From the NCBI RefSeq assembly GCF_004764705.1, contig NZ_SHLX01000032.1, forward strand, positions 37,663-101,662: a DNA stretch of 64,000 nucleotides, in the 5' to 3' direction. Made by a program: the position numbers and the translations under genes. Shown in pieces: positions 42,661 to 51,746 of the stretch. The stretch comes from Paenibacillus cymbidii (GTDB lineage: Bacteria; Bacillota; Bacilli; Paenibacillales; NBRC-103111). The notes beneath the pieces were generated by a model that saw nothing but the letters and a program-made list of their open reading frames with translations, was not told the DNA's origin and made no database searches. Positions within the stretch are counted from its first letter, which is position 1. Each line of letters begins with the position of its first letter.

Positions 42661-44082
42661 ATGAACGTCAATCGGGCCGCCGGCGCAAGGCGGCCGAACA
42701 TCATCTTCCTCATTGCGGACGATCATCGATACGACGGCATCGGCGCTTACGGCAACCCGGTCGTGCGCACGCCGGTATTGGACCGCCTGGCAGCGCAGGG
42801 AGCATTGCTCGAATCGGTCTACATCATGGGCGGGCAATCGGCGGCGGTATGCGTGCCGAGCCGGGCCAGCCTGATGACCGGAGGGAACGTCTTCCGCACG
42901 ACGGCGGCCAGCTCGACCGCCGAAACGGAAAACCGCCGGTTGTGGGAGCTGAACCCCGCTTTGCCGACGTTTCCGCAGCTGTTCCGCGAGCGCGGCTATC
43001 ATACGTTTGCCACGGGCAAGTGGCACAACGGCAAAGAAAGCTTCGCCCGCAGCTTCGCGGACGGGGCCAGCATTTTTTTCGGCGGCATGGGGGACCATGT
43101 CGGTTTGCCGGTGCAGCCGTACGATCCGCACGGCGAGTTCCCCGACAGCGACGCCAAGCCGAGCGAGGCGTTTTCGTCGGAGCTGTTCGCGGACGCGGCG
43201 GTCGATTTCATCGGCACGTATCGCGAGGAGGAGCCGTACTTGTTGTACGTGGCGTTCACCGCGCCGCACGATCCGCGCACGCCGCCTCCGGAGTACGCGG
43301 CGCTGTACGCGCCGGACGAGATTCCGCTGCCGGACAATTATATGGCGCGGCACCCGTTCGACAACGGCGAGCTGGCGATTCGCGACGAGGAGCTTGCTCC
43401 GCTCCCGCGTACGCCGGAAGCGATTCGCCGGCATCTCGCCGACTATTACGGCATGATCAGCCATATGGACGCGCAGATCGGCCGGATCCTGCAGGCGCTT
43501 CGGGACAGCGGTAGGGAAGAGGACACGCTGATCGTGTATACGGCCGACCACGGTCTGGCGCTCGGGCAGCACGGCCTGCTCGGCAAGCAGAACCTGTACG
43601 AGCACAGCATCCATATCCCGCTGGTGATCGCGGGTCCCGGCGTGCCGCAAGGCGTTACGGTCGGCGGGCTCGGCTGCCAGATGGATATTTTTCCGACGCT
43701 GTGCGAGCTGGCAGGCATCGATTGCCCCGAAACGGTGGAAGGGCGAAGCCTGGCGCCGCTCATCGCCGGTCAGGCTGAAGCCGTCCGCCCCGATGTGTTC
43801 GCCGTCTACAAAGACATGCAGCGCATGGTCAGCGACGGGCGCTGGAAGCTGATCCGGTATTACGGTTCGGATGGAAAGGGCGCGGCGGGCCGCCAGTTGT
43901 TCGATCTGGAAACCGACCCGTGGGAAATGAACAACCTGCTCGCCTGGGACGGTTATGCCGACCGGCTGTCGCAGATGGAGCGGCGGCTGCTGGAGTGGCA
44001 GCGGCAGGTGGGCGACCCGCTGCTGGTGCGGGCGGAAGCGCAGGCGCTAGCAGTGCGCGGAGATGGAGGGGCGGCGTTATGA
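42661..44082 (+). CDS. Type I sulfatase (first)
   Basis: A 473-residue sulfatase of the alkaline-phosphatase fold. The N-terminal metal site NIIFLIADDHRYD, the catalytic C64-V-P-S-R-A-S-L-M-T-G (Cys to be converted to formylglycine), HTFATGKWHNGK, and YTADHGLALGQHGL are all present. It lacks a signal peptide and so should act in the cytoplasm on imported sulfated sugars. A formylglycine-generating enzyme or anaerobic maturase is needed and is not in this window. It follows the permease gene after 65 bases. Confidence 0.92.
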   Translation: MNVNRAAGARRPNIIFLIADDHRYDGIGAYGNPVVRTPVLDRLAAQGALLESVYIMGGQSAAVCVPSRASLMTGGNVFRTTAASSTAETENRRLWELNPALPTFPQLFRERGYHTFATGKWHNGKESFARSFADGASIFFGGMGDHVGLPVQPYDPHGEFPDSDAKPSEAFSSELFADAAVDFIGTYREEEPYLLYVAFTAPHDPRTPPPEYAALYAPDEIPLPDNYMARHPFDNGELAIRDEELAPLPRTPEAIRRHLADYYGMISHMDAQIGRILQALRDSGREEDTLIVYTADHGLALGQHGLLGKQNLYEHSIHIPLVIAGPGVPQGVTVGGLGCQMDIFPTLCELAGIDCPETVEGRSLAPLIAGQAEAVRPDVFAVYKDMQRMVSDGRWKLIRYYGSDGKGAAGRQLFDLETDPWEMNNLLAWDGYADRLSQMERRLLEWQRQVGDPLLVRAEAQALAVRGDGGAAL

Positions 44083-45446
44083 CGCGAGCAGAGAAGATGC
44101 GAACAGAAGCGAAACGCCCGAATGTGCTGTTTCTGTTCCCGGATACGCATCGCGGCGACTGGATGCCTTACGCGCCGGAAGTGGCGGCGACGTTCGGCAT
44201 GGACCCGCTGCCGCTGCGGATGCCGCAGCTCGCGCGGCTGATGGAGCGCGGCGTCACCTTCACACGCGCCATTACGCCTTCGCCGCTGTGCGCGCCGGCG
44301 CGGGCTTGCCTGGCGGCCGGTCTGCGCTATCGCGCAGCCGGCGTGGCGGGCAATCACGTCGATTATCCGCTCGCGCAGCCGACGTTCTATCAGCAGCTGA
44401 AGGCAAGCGGCTACGCGGTTGGCGCCGTCGGCAAGCTCGACCTGCACAAGCCGACGCATTGGTGGGGATTGAACGGCTGGGTCGACGACCTTGGCAAGCT
44501 TGGCTTCACGCACGCCGTCGACAACGCGGGAAAAATCGACGCCGTCGTCTCCGGTGCGACCGAACCGCGCGACCCTTACATGAAATATTTGTACGACAAC
44601 GGCCTGGCGCAGGTGCATCTGGCGGACATGAAGAACCGCGGCCGGAGCACGGAGCCGACCGACCTGCCGGACGAGGCATATTGCGACAACTGGGTGACAC
44701 GTAACGGCGTCGATTTGCTGCGTTCGTTCCCGCAGGACGACCCGTGGTTCCTGATGGTCAACTTCGTTTGCCCGCACGAACCGTGGGACGTCACCCGCGC
44801 GATGAAGGCGGAGTGGGAAGGCACGTCGTTCCCCGCTCCGGCGCGGTGCAGCCTCCCGATCGAGACATCGAACGGCATCCGCCAAAATTACGCCGCGATG
44901 CTGGCGAACATCGACCGCAATATCGGCTTGCTGCTGGCGGAAGTGGAACGCAGGGGGGAGCTTGCGAACACGGTCGTCATTTATTCCTCCGACCATGGCG
45001 ACATGCTCGGGGACGACGACAAGTTCGGCAAATGCAAGCCGGACCGGGGTTCGGTGCATGTCCCGCTCGTCGTCAGCGGGCCGGGCGTCCGTCAGGGCAA
45101 GGTGAGCGGCGCGCTCGTCGAGCTGCAGGACGTCGCCGCCACGGTGCTTGACTTCGCCGGGCTGGCAATGCCGGAAGCGCGCGATTCCTTGTCGCTGCTG
45201 CCGGTATTGACCGGGCGCGGCGAGCGTCATCGCGACGTGCAATTGTCTGCGCTGGGCGAAGGGCCTCAGCACCGCAGCGAGTGGCAAACGGCTGCGGACG
45301 GCGAGTGGAAGCTTATTGTCGAACGCGGCAGGGCGGATCGGTTGTACCGGGTGGCGGACGATCCCTGGGAAAACGACAATGTGGCGGAAGCTTATCCGGA
45401 GCAAACGGCTCGGCTGAAAGCGGCGCTGCCTGCGGCCGCGCGCTGA
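44079..45446 (+). CDS. Type I sulfatase (second)
   Basis: A 455-residue sulfatase with metal site NVLFLFPDTHRGDW, catalytic C71-A-P-A-R (the Ser of the usual CxPSR is Ala), VGKLDLHKPTHWW, and YSSDHGDMLGDDDKFGK. Start ATG 44079 overlaps the stop of the first sulfatase by four bases, so expression is coupled. No signal peptide. The two enzymes are far apart in sequence, suggesting they attack different sulfate positions of one glycan. Maturation of the C-A-P-A-R site is expected to work, as the core C-x-P-x-R is kept. Confidence 0.9.
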   Translation: MTRAEKMRTEAKRPNVLFLFPDTHRGDWMPYAPEVAATFGMDPLPLRMPQLARLMERGVTFTRAITPSPLCAPARACLAAGLRYRAAGVAGNHVDYPLAQPTFYQQLKASGYAVGAVGKLDLHKPTHWWGLNGWVDDLGKLGFTHAVDNAGKIDAVVSGATEPRDPYMKYLYDNGLAQVHLADMKNRGRSTEPTDLPDEAYCDNWVTRNGVDLLRSFPQDDPWFLMVNFVCPHEPWDVTRAMKAEWEGTSFPAPARCSLPIETSNGIRQNYAAMLANIDRNIGLLLAEVERRGELANTVVIYSSDHGDMLGDDDKFGKCKPDRGSVHVPLVVSGPGVRQGKVSGALVELQDVAATVLDFAGLAMPEARDSLSLLPVLTGRGERHRDVQLSALGEGPQHRSEWQTAADGEWKLIVERGRADRLYRVADDPWENDNVAEAYPEQTARLKAALPAAAR

Positions 45447-45516
45447 CCGCCACGCGACGAGCAGCGCGTGCCGCCCGCCGCGTACCAGCCAGACGCTGCC
45501 CGCTACGCGTCCCGGG

Positions 45517-45711
45517 CGAAATAAGCCATGTTTTCTGGCTATTTGGCCCAAAAGGAGCTACAACGAAAAAATAGCCAGTGATTTCACTGGCTATTTCTCT
45601 GGAATGTTCGATTTTGAGCCGGTTTGGTCGGAATAGCCAGTGTTTTTGCTGGCTATTTTTGTCGTGCGGCGGGAAAAAGAGCAAATAGGCCATTTTTTGT
45701 GGGCTATTTTG
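45517..45711. repeat. Four-palindrome intergenic module M4
   Basis: Edges at 45519, 45569, 45631 and 45683, B-A-A-B. The second palindrome is a perfect type A (GCCAGTGA-TT-TCACTGGC between AAATA and TATTT). It fills the convergent gap between the second sulfatase and the ROK gene. Confidence 0.9.
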
Positions 45712-45725
45712 GAGAGAAGCCGTCT

Positions 45726-46916
45726 TCACTCCACCAAAGAGTAGCTGACCAACGTATCGGTCAGGTGGTTGATGACCATCGACACGGCGCCGTATGCGAC
45801 ACCCAACTCCCCCAGCTCCGAACAATAAATTTCGAGATTGTCCAGAAACCGGTCGGGAATGCACTCCTTGAGCGTATTCCAGATCGAGTTGAGCAGCGGC
45901 GCGCCGAGCAGCGCCAAGTGGCCGCCGATGCAGATCGCCTTCGGATTGTAGGCGTTGACGACATTCGCCAGCCCGATGCCGTGGTAGTGGCCCAGCTCGT
46001 GGACGGCGCCGGCGATTTTGCCGTCGCGGTTGTTCATGCCGGCGACGATGTCCGCGAACGGCAGCTTCTCCGGCGTTGTGCCGAGCAGATCGTACAGCGC
46101 TTTGACCGAAGCGTACATTTCCCAGCAGCCCTTGCTGCCGCAAGTGCACTTCTTGCCGTTCAGGTGGATCGTGGAATGGCCCAGCCGGCCGGCAATGCCG
46201 GCAGCGCCGGTGAACAGCTCGCCCTTGTGGCAGACGCCTACCGACAAGCCCCAGGAGCTGGCGACATACACAAGCGACTCCGTCTGTTTGGCGCGGCCGA
46301 AATGAATTTCGCCCATGGCGCCGGCGTAAGGAGCCGGATTGATGGAGAACGACAGCCCCGGATTCCGCTTGATCAACTCGCCTTGCAAGGGGAAACGGTT
46401 CCATTCCTGCAGGTTGGCGCTGTAATCCACCACCTTGGTGCGCAAATTGAAATAGCCCGGGATGACGATGCCGACGCCAACGATCCCGAGCCGATAATGT
46501 TGATAAGTGCGGGCAATGTCTGCCAGAATGGTTGAAATGGCGTCCACGAAGCTTTGCGGCTCTTTGCTCGTCAGCGGGTAGGAAGTGCTTTCGAGACTGG
46601 TGCCGGCCAAATTGGTGATTAGCACTGTAAACTGGTTGACTTCCACTTCGACGCCTACGCAAATACCCGCAGAAGCATTGATATCGACCAGCGTCGGCGG
46701 ACGCCCCCGGGAGGTGCCCGTTTTGCCGAGCTCGATCACGATGCCTTTCTGCAGAAACAAATCGACGCAGCTGGAGACCGTCATTTTATTAAGGCCGGTA
46801 ATGGAGGCGATCGTCGCCCGCGAAACCGGGCGGTGCTCGAGGATCGTTTTGAACGTAATCTCCAGATTGATCTTTCTGACAAGATCCAGATTGCCAATCT
46901 GTCCTTTGAATTGCAA
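45726..46916 (-). CDS. ROK family transcriptional regulator (NagC/XylR type)
   Basis: A 396-residue sugar-responsive repressor. The N-terminal winged helix (RATIASITGLNKMTVSSCVD) is followed by a ROK sugar-kinase-like fold with the zinc site CTCGSKGCWE near residue 250 and preceding GRLGHSTIHLNGKK. It starts with TTG at 46916 after CAGGGA; no in-frame ATG fits. It faces the sulfatase operon. Palindromes GTATA-N5-TATAC upstream of this gene and of the transporter suggest it represses itself and that operon. Confidence 0.9.
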   Translation of the reverse strand: MQFKGQIGNLDLVRKINLEITFKTILEHRPVSRATIASITGLNKMTVSSCVDLFLQKGIVIELGKTGTSRGRPPTLVDINASAGICVGVEVEVNQFTVLITNLAGTSLESTSYPLTSKEPQSFVDAISTILADIARTYQHYRLGIVGVGIVIPGYFNLRTKVVDYSANLQEWNRFPLQGELIKRNPGLSFSINPAPYAGAMGEIHFGRAKQTESLVYVASSWGLSVGVCHKGELFTGAAGIAGRLGHSTIHLNGKKCTCGSKGCWEMYASVKALYDLLGTTPEKLPFADIVAGMNNRDGKIAGAVHELGHYHGIGLANVVNAYNPKAICIGGHLALLGAPLLNSIWNTLKECIPDRFLDNLEIYCSELGELGVAYGAVSMVINHLTDTLVSYSLVE

Positions 46917-46960
46917 TGGAATCCCTGCCTATCGTCAATAGAATAGAAACGACGAATGAT

Positions 46961-46979
46961 TTGTATAAATGATATACAA
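46961..46979. promoter_or_regulatory. Candidate ROK operator at the regulator's own promoter
   Basis: TTGTATA-N5-TATACAA, a perfect palindrome 44 bases upstream of the ROK start codon; half-sites GTATA and the N5 spacer match the site at 39325-39345. Confidence 0.55.
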
Positions 46980-47103
46980 AATAAGCCGGGTTGTCAAAAG
47001 CATTGCCAAATAACACGAATCGTTAAAGCCTTCCATCATTCTCCATTATAATAGTAAACGGAGTACAATAGCGGCGTCATTAACAGGGTTGGATGCCGGA
47101 TTA

Positions 47104-47129
47104 AAATAGCCCGTGAAAAATGGCCTATT
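47104..47129. repeat. Single type B palindrome
   Basis: AATAGCCC and GGCCTATT with one mismatch and an A-rich loop: an isolated member of the hairpin family that elsewhere occurs in fours. Confidence 0.6.
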
Positions 47130-47265
47130 CTTCAGGACGTTTGATTGGAGCAGCACGAAAAGCAAATTTGTTTAGTTGGCGGAAGGGAGAATGCCGCGTG
47201 TTTGTGCAGCTTGTCTGCTTGGCGCAGGGGGAAACTAGGGGCGAGAGGGCGGGAAAACCGATAAA

Positions 47266-47282
47266 GGTCAAAGAAAGTCAAA
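47266..47282 (+). promoter_or_regulatory. CtsR-type heat-shock operator
   Basis: GGTCAAA-GAA-AGTCAAA matches the CtsR heptad direct repeat (A/GGTCAAA-NAN-A/GGTCAAA) exactly; a third partial repeat GTCAA follows. It lies upstream of hsp20-dnaJ-like-clpB, the kind of operon CtsR represses. It is 78 bases before the -35 at 47361. Confidence 0.7.
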
Positions 47283-47360
47283 GTCAATAAATCAAGGCGA
47301 TTTTATGTGGAAAATGCCGACAGAAGGCTGATTTCGCCCGAAAATCGGCTGAAATCGGTT

Positions 47361-47389
47361 TTGAACCTTTTTCCCGGGAGGCATATAAT
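47361..47389 (+). promoter_or_regulatory. SigA promoter of hsp20
   Basis: TTGAAC and TATAAT with a 17-base spacer, 47 bases before the hsp20 ATG. Confidence 0.8.
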
Positions 47390-47436
47390 GGGTTATGTAA
47401 ACAACGAAAAACAAACCTTCAAGGAGGAGATTCACC

Positions 47437-47880
47437 ATGTTCGACCTGGTACCTTTCCGCAAAAGAAACGACGACCCGTTTCGTCAGCTGGTGAGATCTT
47501 TGAACGATACATTCGACTTTGCGCCGCTGGCGCCGCTTCACGGCTCGCTGCAAACGTTCCGCACCGACATCCGCGAGCAAGCGGACAAATACGCGATCGA
47601 GGCGGAGCTTCCGGGCTTCGGCAAAGACGACGTCGAAGTGGAGATGAAAGACAACTACTTGACGATTCGCGCCAAACGGCAGCATGAAGAAGAACAGAAA
47701 GACGAGCAGAATCGCGTGATCCGCCGCGAACGACGCTCCGGCGAGTTCGTCCGCCGCTTCTATGTCGACAACGTCGACGAGGCGGGCATTACGGCCAAGC
47801 TGAGCGACGGCGTGCTGAAGCTGGATCTGCCGAAGAAGGCGAACACCGAACCGGCGCGCAGACGCATCGACATTCAATAA
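47437..47880 (+). CDS. Hsp20/alpha-crystallin family small heat shock protein
   Basis: A 147-residue ATP-independent holdase. The alpha-crystallin domain runs from FRTDIREQADKYAIEAELPG to KLSDGVLKLDLPKK, where G-V-L is the conserved dimer motif; the C-terminal tail is RRRIDIQ. AAGGAGGAG precedes the ATG. It is first in a heat-shock group with a J-domain protein and ClpB, which would extract and refold the aggregates it holds. A hairpin terminator follows. Confidence 0.92.
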   Translation: MFDLVPFRKRNDDPFRQLVRSLNDTFDFAPLAPLHGSLQTFRTDIREQADKYAIEAELPGFGKDDVEVEMKDNYLTIRAKRQHEEEQKDEQNRVIRRERRSGEFVRRFYVDNVDEAGITAKLSDGVLKLDLPKKANTEPARRRIDIQ

Positions 47881-47890
47881 CACCACACGG

Positions 47891-47925
47891 CGCGCGGGGA
47901 GCGAATATCGTTCTCCGCGCGTTTT
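47891..47925 (+). terminator. Partial terminator between hsp20 and the J-domain gene
   Basis: CGCGCGGGGAG pairs with TTCTCCGCGCG (one mismatch) and four T residues follow. Read-through into the next genes is likely. Confidence 0.6.
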
Positions 47926-47970
47926 CTTGGTCGGGCAGGTGTTGCGGGGTAAATGAAGGAGGTGAAGCGG

Positions 47971-49050
47971 ATGGCCCGTGCGAACGATTATTACGATGTG
48001 CTCGGCGTCGACCGGAAGGCGACGAAGGAAACGATCAAGAAGGCTTACAAGAAGCTGGCCAAAACGTATCACCCCGACGTCAACAAAAGCGCCGATGCGG
48101 AAAAACGGTTCGTCGAGGTGCAAGCCGCTTACGATGTGCTGTCGGACGAGGAGAAGCGGGCGAGCTACGACCGGTACGGCGAGCATTGGCGCGAAGCGAT
48201 GGAGGCGGCGAAAGCGGGCTACGATTTTGGCGGCGCGTCTCCGTTCGGCGACGGCGGCGCAGCGCGGCCTGCAGCGGCAGGCGGGCGTGCGGGCGGGGCG
48301 CGAAGCGGCCGGAACGGTCGGAACGACGGACGGAAAGCGGGAGCAACCGGCGCAGGCTGGCAGCAAGCCGGCTTCGGCGGCGGTTTTGGCGCAGGCGACG
48401 ATGCCGATCTTGGCGACTTGTTCGGCCGGTTTTTTGGCGGCGGCGCAGGGGGCGGCATCCGGTTCGAAAGCGACTCCGGGGACGGCTTCGGCAGCCCCTT
48501 CGGCTACGGTGCCGCGGATGACGCGGCGTGGGACGTGGAGGCCGAGCTGACGCTGACGCTCGAAGAGGCGATGCGCGGCGGCAAAATCAAGCTGCACGCG
48601 CTCGGCAAGGAAATCGGCCTGACGCTGCCGGCCTCGATCAAGGACGGCCAGCGCATCCGGCTGAAAGGGCTGGGCGCGCGCAAGCCGGACGGCGGCAGCG
48701 GCGACTTGTACGCGACGCTGCGGCTGGCGCCGGACGCCATATTCGCGGCCGACGGCTACGATCTCGCCGCCACGCTGCAAGTGGCGCCTTGGCATGCCGC
48801 GCTCGGCACGACGGCGGCGCTGCGTTTGCCGGGCGGCGACACGCTGCAGGTGAAGGTGCCTGCGGGCATGCGCCCCGGCCAGAAGCTGAAGCTTGCCGGC
48901 CGCGGTCTGCGCAAGCCGGACGGCAGCCGCGGCGATCTGTACGTGCGGCCCGAGCTTGTGCTGCCGCCGGCCGATTCGGCCAAGGCGCAGGAGCTGTACC
49001 GCGAGCTGGCGAAGGAACACGCATATGAACCGAAATTTGTTGAAACCTAA
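47971..49050 (+). CDS. DnaJ-like co-chaperone without zinc finger (CbpA type)
   Basis: A 359-residue J-protein. The J-domain (ANDYYDVLGVDRKATKETIK, HPD in YHPDVNKS, residues 3-70) stimulates DnaK. A Gly/Ala-rich linker follows (about 70-170), then the beta-sandwich substrate domains. The four CxxCxGxG zinc repeats of true DnaJ are absent, so it is a class II, CbpA-like protein. ATG 47971 has AAGGAGGTG six bases upstream and is preferred over ATG 47953. It sits between hsp20 and clpB. Confidence 0.9.
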   Translation: MARANDYYDVLGVDRKATKETIKKAYKKLAKTYHPDVNKSADAEKRFVEVQAAYDVLSDEEKRASYDRYGEHWREAMEAAKAGYDFGGASPFGDGGAARPAAAGGRAGGARSGRNGRNDGRKAGATGAGWQQAGFGGGFGAGDDADLGDLFGRFFGGGAGGGIRFESDSGDGFGSPFGYGAADDAAWDVEAELTLTLEEAMRGGKIKLHALGKEIGLTLPASIKDGQRIRLKGLGARKPDGGSGDLYATLRLAPDAIFAADGYDLAATLQVAPWHAALGTTAALRLPGGDTLQVKVPAGMRPGQKLKLAGRGLRKPDGSRGDLYVRPELVLPPADSAKAQELYRELAKEHAYEPKFVET

Positions 49051-49079
49051 TGAATGCCGAAACAAGGGGGAAACGAACG

Positions 49080-51734
49080 ATGGATATGAACCGTTTGACG
49101 CAAAAAGCGCAGGAAGCGTTTGGCGCCGCGCAGCAGGGGGCAAGCCGCCGCGGCCACGCCGAGATCGGCCTGCTGCATGTGCTGCAGGCGCTGCTGGAGC
49201 AGCAGGACGGCCTTGCGCCGCGGCTGCTGCAGAAGCTTGGCGTGGCGCCGGAAGCGGTGCGCGCCGCGGCGGAAGAGAAGCTGGCCCGCAAGCCGAAGGT
49301 CGGCGGTCCGGGAGCGGACAGCGCGCGCGTGTATGTCGCGCCGGGGTTTGAAAAATTTTTCGCCGCGGCGGAGAAAGAGGCGGAGAAGCTGCACGACGAC
49401 TTCGTTTCCGTCGAGCATCTGGTGCTGGCGCTGCAGGAAGACCGCGGCGAAGCCGGCGAATTGCTGAAGCAGGCCGGCATCACGCGCGACCTGCTGCTGA
49501 AGGCGCTGGCGGAAGTTCGCGGCCACCAGCGGGTGACGAGCAAGGAGCCGGAAGCGACATACGAGGTGCTTGCCAAATACGGGCGCGACCTCGTCGCCGA
49601 AGTGCGCGCCGGCAAGCTCGATCCCGTCATCGGCCGCGACGGCGAAATTCGCCGGGTCATCCGCATCCTGTCGCGCAAGACCAAAAACAATCCGGTGCTG
49701 ATCGGCGAGCCCGGCGTCGGCAAAACGGCGATCGTCGAAGGGCTGGCCCAGCGCATCGTCAAACGCGACGTGCCCGAAGGGCTGCGCGACAAGACGATTT
49801 TTGCCCTGGACATGGGCGCCCTAATCGCCGGAGCAAAATACCGCGGCGAATTCGAGGAGCGGCTGAAGGCGGTGCTGCACGAGGTCAAGGAAAGCAACGG
49901 CCGCATCCTGCTGTTCATCGACGAGCTGCATACGATCGTCGGCGCCGGCAAAACCGAAGGCTCGATGGACGCCGGCAACATGCTCAAGCCGATGCTGGCG
50001 CGCGGCGAGCTGCACTGCATCGGGGCGACGACGCTCGACGAGCATCGCAAATACATCGAAAAGGACCCGGCGCTCGAGCGTCGTTTTCAGCAAGTGCTCG
50101 TGACCGAACCGAATGTGGAGGACACGATCTCGATTTTGCGCGGGCTGAAGGAACGGTTCGAGCTGCACCACGGCGTCATCATCCATGACAATGCGCTGGT
50201 TGCGGCGGGCGTGCTGTCGGATCGTTACATTTCCGACCGGTTCCTGCCGGACAAGGCGATCGACCTGATCGACGAGGCGTGTGCGATGATCCGCACGGAA
50301 ATCGATTCGATGCCGACCGAGCTTGACGAAACGACGCGGCGGATGATGCGGCTCGAAATCGAGGAGGCGGCCTTGCGCAAGGAAACCGATGCGGCCAGCC
50401 GCGACCGGCTGACGGCGCTGCAGAAGGAGCTTGCCGATCTGAAGGAGCGGCAGCACGCCCTCAAGGCCAAGTGGGATCACGAGAAAGACTCGATCCAGCA
50501 CGTGCAGGGGCTGCGCAAGGAGCTGGAGCAACTGAAGCAGCAGTTGGCCGAAGCGGAAGACCGCTATGATCTGGAGAAGTCGGCCGAGCTGAGCTACGGA
50601 CGCATCCCCGAGCTGGAGAAGAAGCTGAAAGCGGCGGAAGAGGCGGTGGCGGCGGAAACCGGCGAGCGGCTGCTGCGCGAGGAAGTGACCGAGCGGGAAA
50701 TCGCCGACATCGTGTCGCGCTGGACCGGCATCCCGGTCAGCCGGCTGGCCGAAGGCGAACGCGAGAAGCTGCTGCGGCTCGAAGACCTGCTGCACAAACG
50801 CGTCGTCGGCCAGGACGAGGCGGTGCGGCTCGTGTCCGACGCGGTGCTGCGCGCCCGCGCCGGCATCAAGGACCCGAACCGGCCGATCGGTTCGTTCCTG
50901 TTCCTTGGGCCCACCGGCGTCGGCAAAACCGAGCTGGCCAAGGCGCTGGCCGAAGCATTGTTCGACGCCGAGGACAAGATCGTGCGCATCGACATGTCCG
51001 AATATATGGAGAAGCATGCGGTGTCGCGGCTCGTCGGCGCGCCTCCGGGCTACGTCGGCTACGAGGAAGGCGGCCAGCTGACGGAAGCGGTGCGGCGGCA
51101 GCCGTATTCGGTCGTGCTGTTCGACGAAGTCGAAAAGGCGCATCCGGACGTGTTCCACACGCTGCTGCAGCTGCTTGACGACGGCCGGCTGACCGACGCG
51201 CAAGGCCGCATCGTCGATTTCAAGAACACGATCGTCATTCTGACGTCGAACATCGGCTCGCCGCACCTGCTCGAAGGCGTCGGCGCGGACGGCCACATCA
51301 CCGAAGCCGCCGAAGCGGCGGTGAACCGCGAGCTGCGGGCGCACTTCCGGCCGGAGTTTCTGAACCGGCTGGACGACATCGTGCTGTTCAAGCCGCTGGC
51401 CGCCGCGGAAATCGAGCGCATCGTCGACAAGCTGTTGCGCGGGCTGGAGCAGCGTCTGGCGGAGCGCCGGCTGACGATTCGGCTGACCGCCGCGGCGCGC
51501 GGCCATATCGCCCGCGAAGGCTACGACCCCGTGTTCGGCGCGCGGCCGCTCAAGCGGTTCATCCAGCGCAACGTGGAGACGAAGCTGGCGCGCGAAATTG
51601 TCGCCGGCACGGTGGCGGACGGCTCGCGGGTCGTCATCGACGCGGCGGACGGCAGGCTCGTCGTGAAGGCGGAAGCGCCGGATGCGGCGGCAAACGCGGG
51701 CACGGGCAAGGAGCCGGCGACGGCGACGGTATAA
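49080..51734 (+). CDS. clpB: ATP-dependent disaggregase ClpB
   Basis: An 884-residue Hsp100 chaperone that pulls proteins out of aggregates with DnaK. It has the two-repeat N-domain, first AAA+ module (GEPGVGKTA about 209-217), the long coiled middle domain with RKELEQLKQQL that distinguishes ClpB from ClpC, and a second AAA+ module (GPTGVGKTE about 610-618, sensor region GSFLFLG, RFIQRNVETKLAREI near the end). ATG 49080 has AAGGGGG nine bases before it. It ends with a short Ala-rich tail. The IGF/L tripeptide for ClpP is not seen. Confidence 0.95.
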   Translation: MDMNRLTQKAQEAFGAAQQGASRRGHAEIGLLHVLQALLEQQDGLAPRLLQKLGVAPEAVRAAAEEKLARKPKVGGPGADSARVYVAPGFEKFFAAAEKEAEKLHDDFVSVEHLVLALQEDRGEAGELLKQAGITRDLLLKALAEVRGHQRVTSKEPEATYEVLAKYGRDLVAEVRAGKLDPVIGRDGEIRRVIRILSRKTKNNPVLIGEPGVGKTAIVEGLAQRIVKRDVPEGLRDKTIFALDMGALIAGAKYRGEFEERLKAVLHEVKESNGRILLFIDELHTIVGAGKTEGSMDAGNMLKPMLARGELHCIGATTLDEHRKYIEKDPALERRFQQVLVTEPNVEDTISILRGLKERFELHHGVIIHDNALVAAGVLSDRYISDRFLPDKAIDLIDEACAMIRTEIDSMPTELDETTRRMMRLEIEEAALRKETDAASRDRLTALQKELADLKERQHALKAKWDHEKDSIQHVQGLRKELEQLKQQLAEAEDRYDLEKSAELSYGRIPELEKKLKAAEEAVAAETGERLLREEVTEREIADIVSRWTGIPVSRLAEGEREKLLRLEDLLHKRVVGQDEAVRLVSDAVLRARAGIKDPNRPIGSFLFLGPTGVGKTELAKALAEALFDAEDKIVRIDMSEYMEKHAVSRLVGAPPGYVGYEEGGQLTEAVRRQPYSVVLFDEVEKAHPDVFHTLLQLLDDGRLTDAQGRIVDFKNTIVILTSNIGSPHLLEGVGADGHITEAAEAAVNRELRAHFRPEFLNRLDDIVLFKPLAAAEIERIVDKLLRGLEQRLAERRLTIRLTAAARGHIAREGYDPVFGARPLKRFIQRNVETKLAREIVAGTVADGSRVVIDAADGRLVVKAEAPDAAANAGTGKEPATATV

Positions 51735-51746
51735 GCGAAGCGGCGG

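Larger units (their letters stand above)
46917..47436. other. Regulatory gap between ROK gene and hsp20
   Basis: Divergent gap without a gene. It holds the candidate ROK operator, a lone type B palindrome, a CtsR-type box and a SigA promoter, each listed separately. Confidence 0.6.

Noticed and set aside
47266..47282. CIRCE (HrcA) element before hsp20
   Set aside because: No TTAGCACTC-N9-GAGTGCTAA is present; the repeat found fits CtsR instead.
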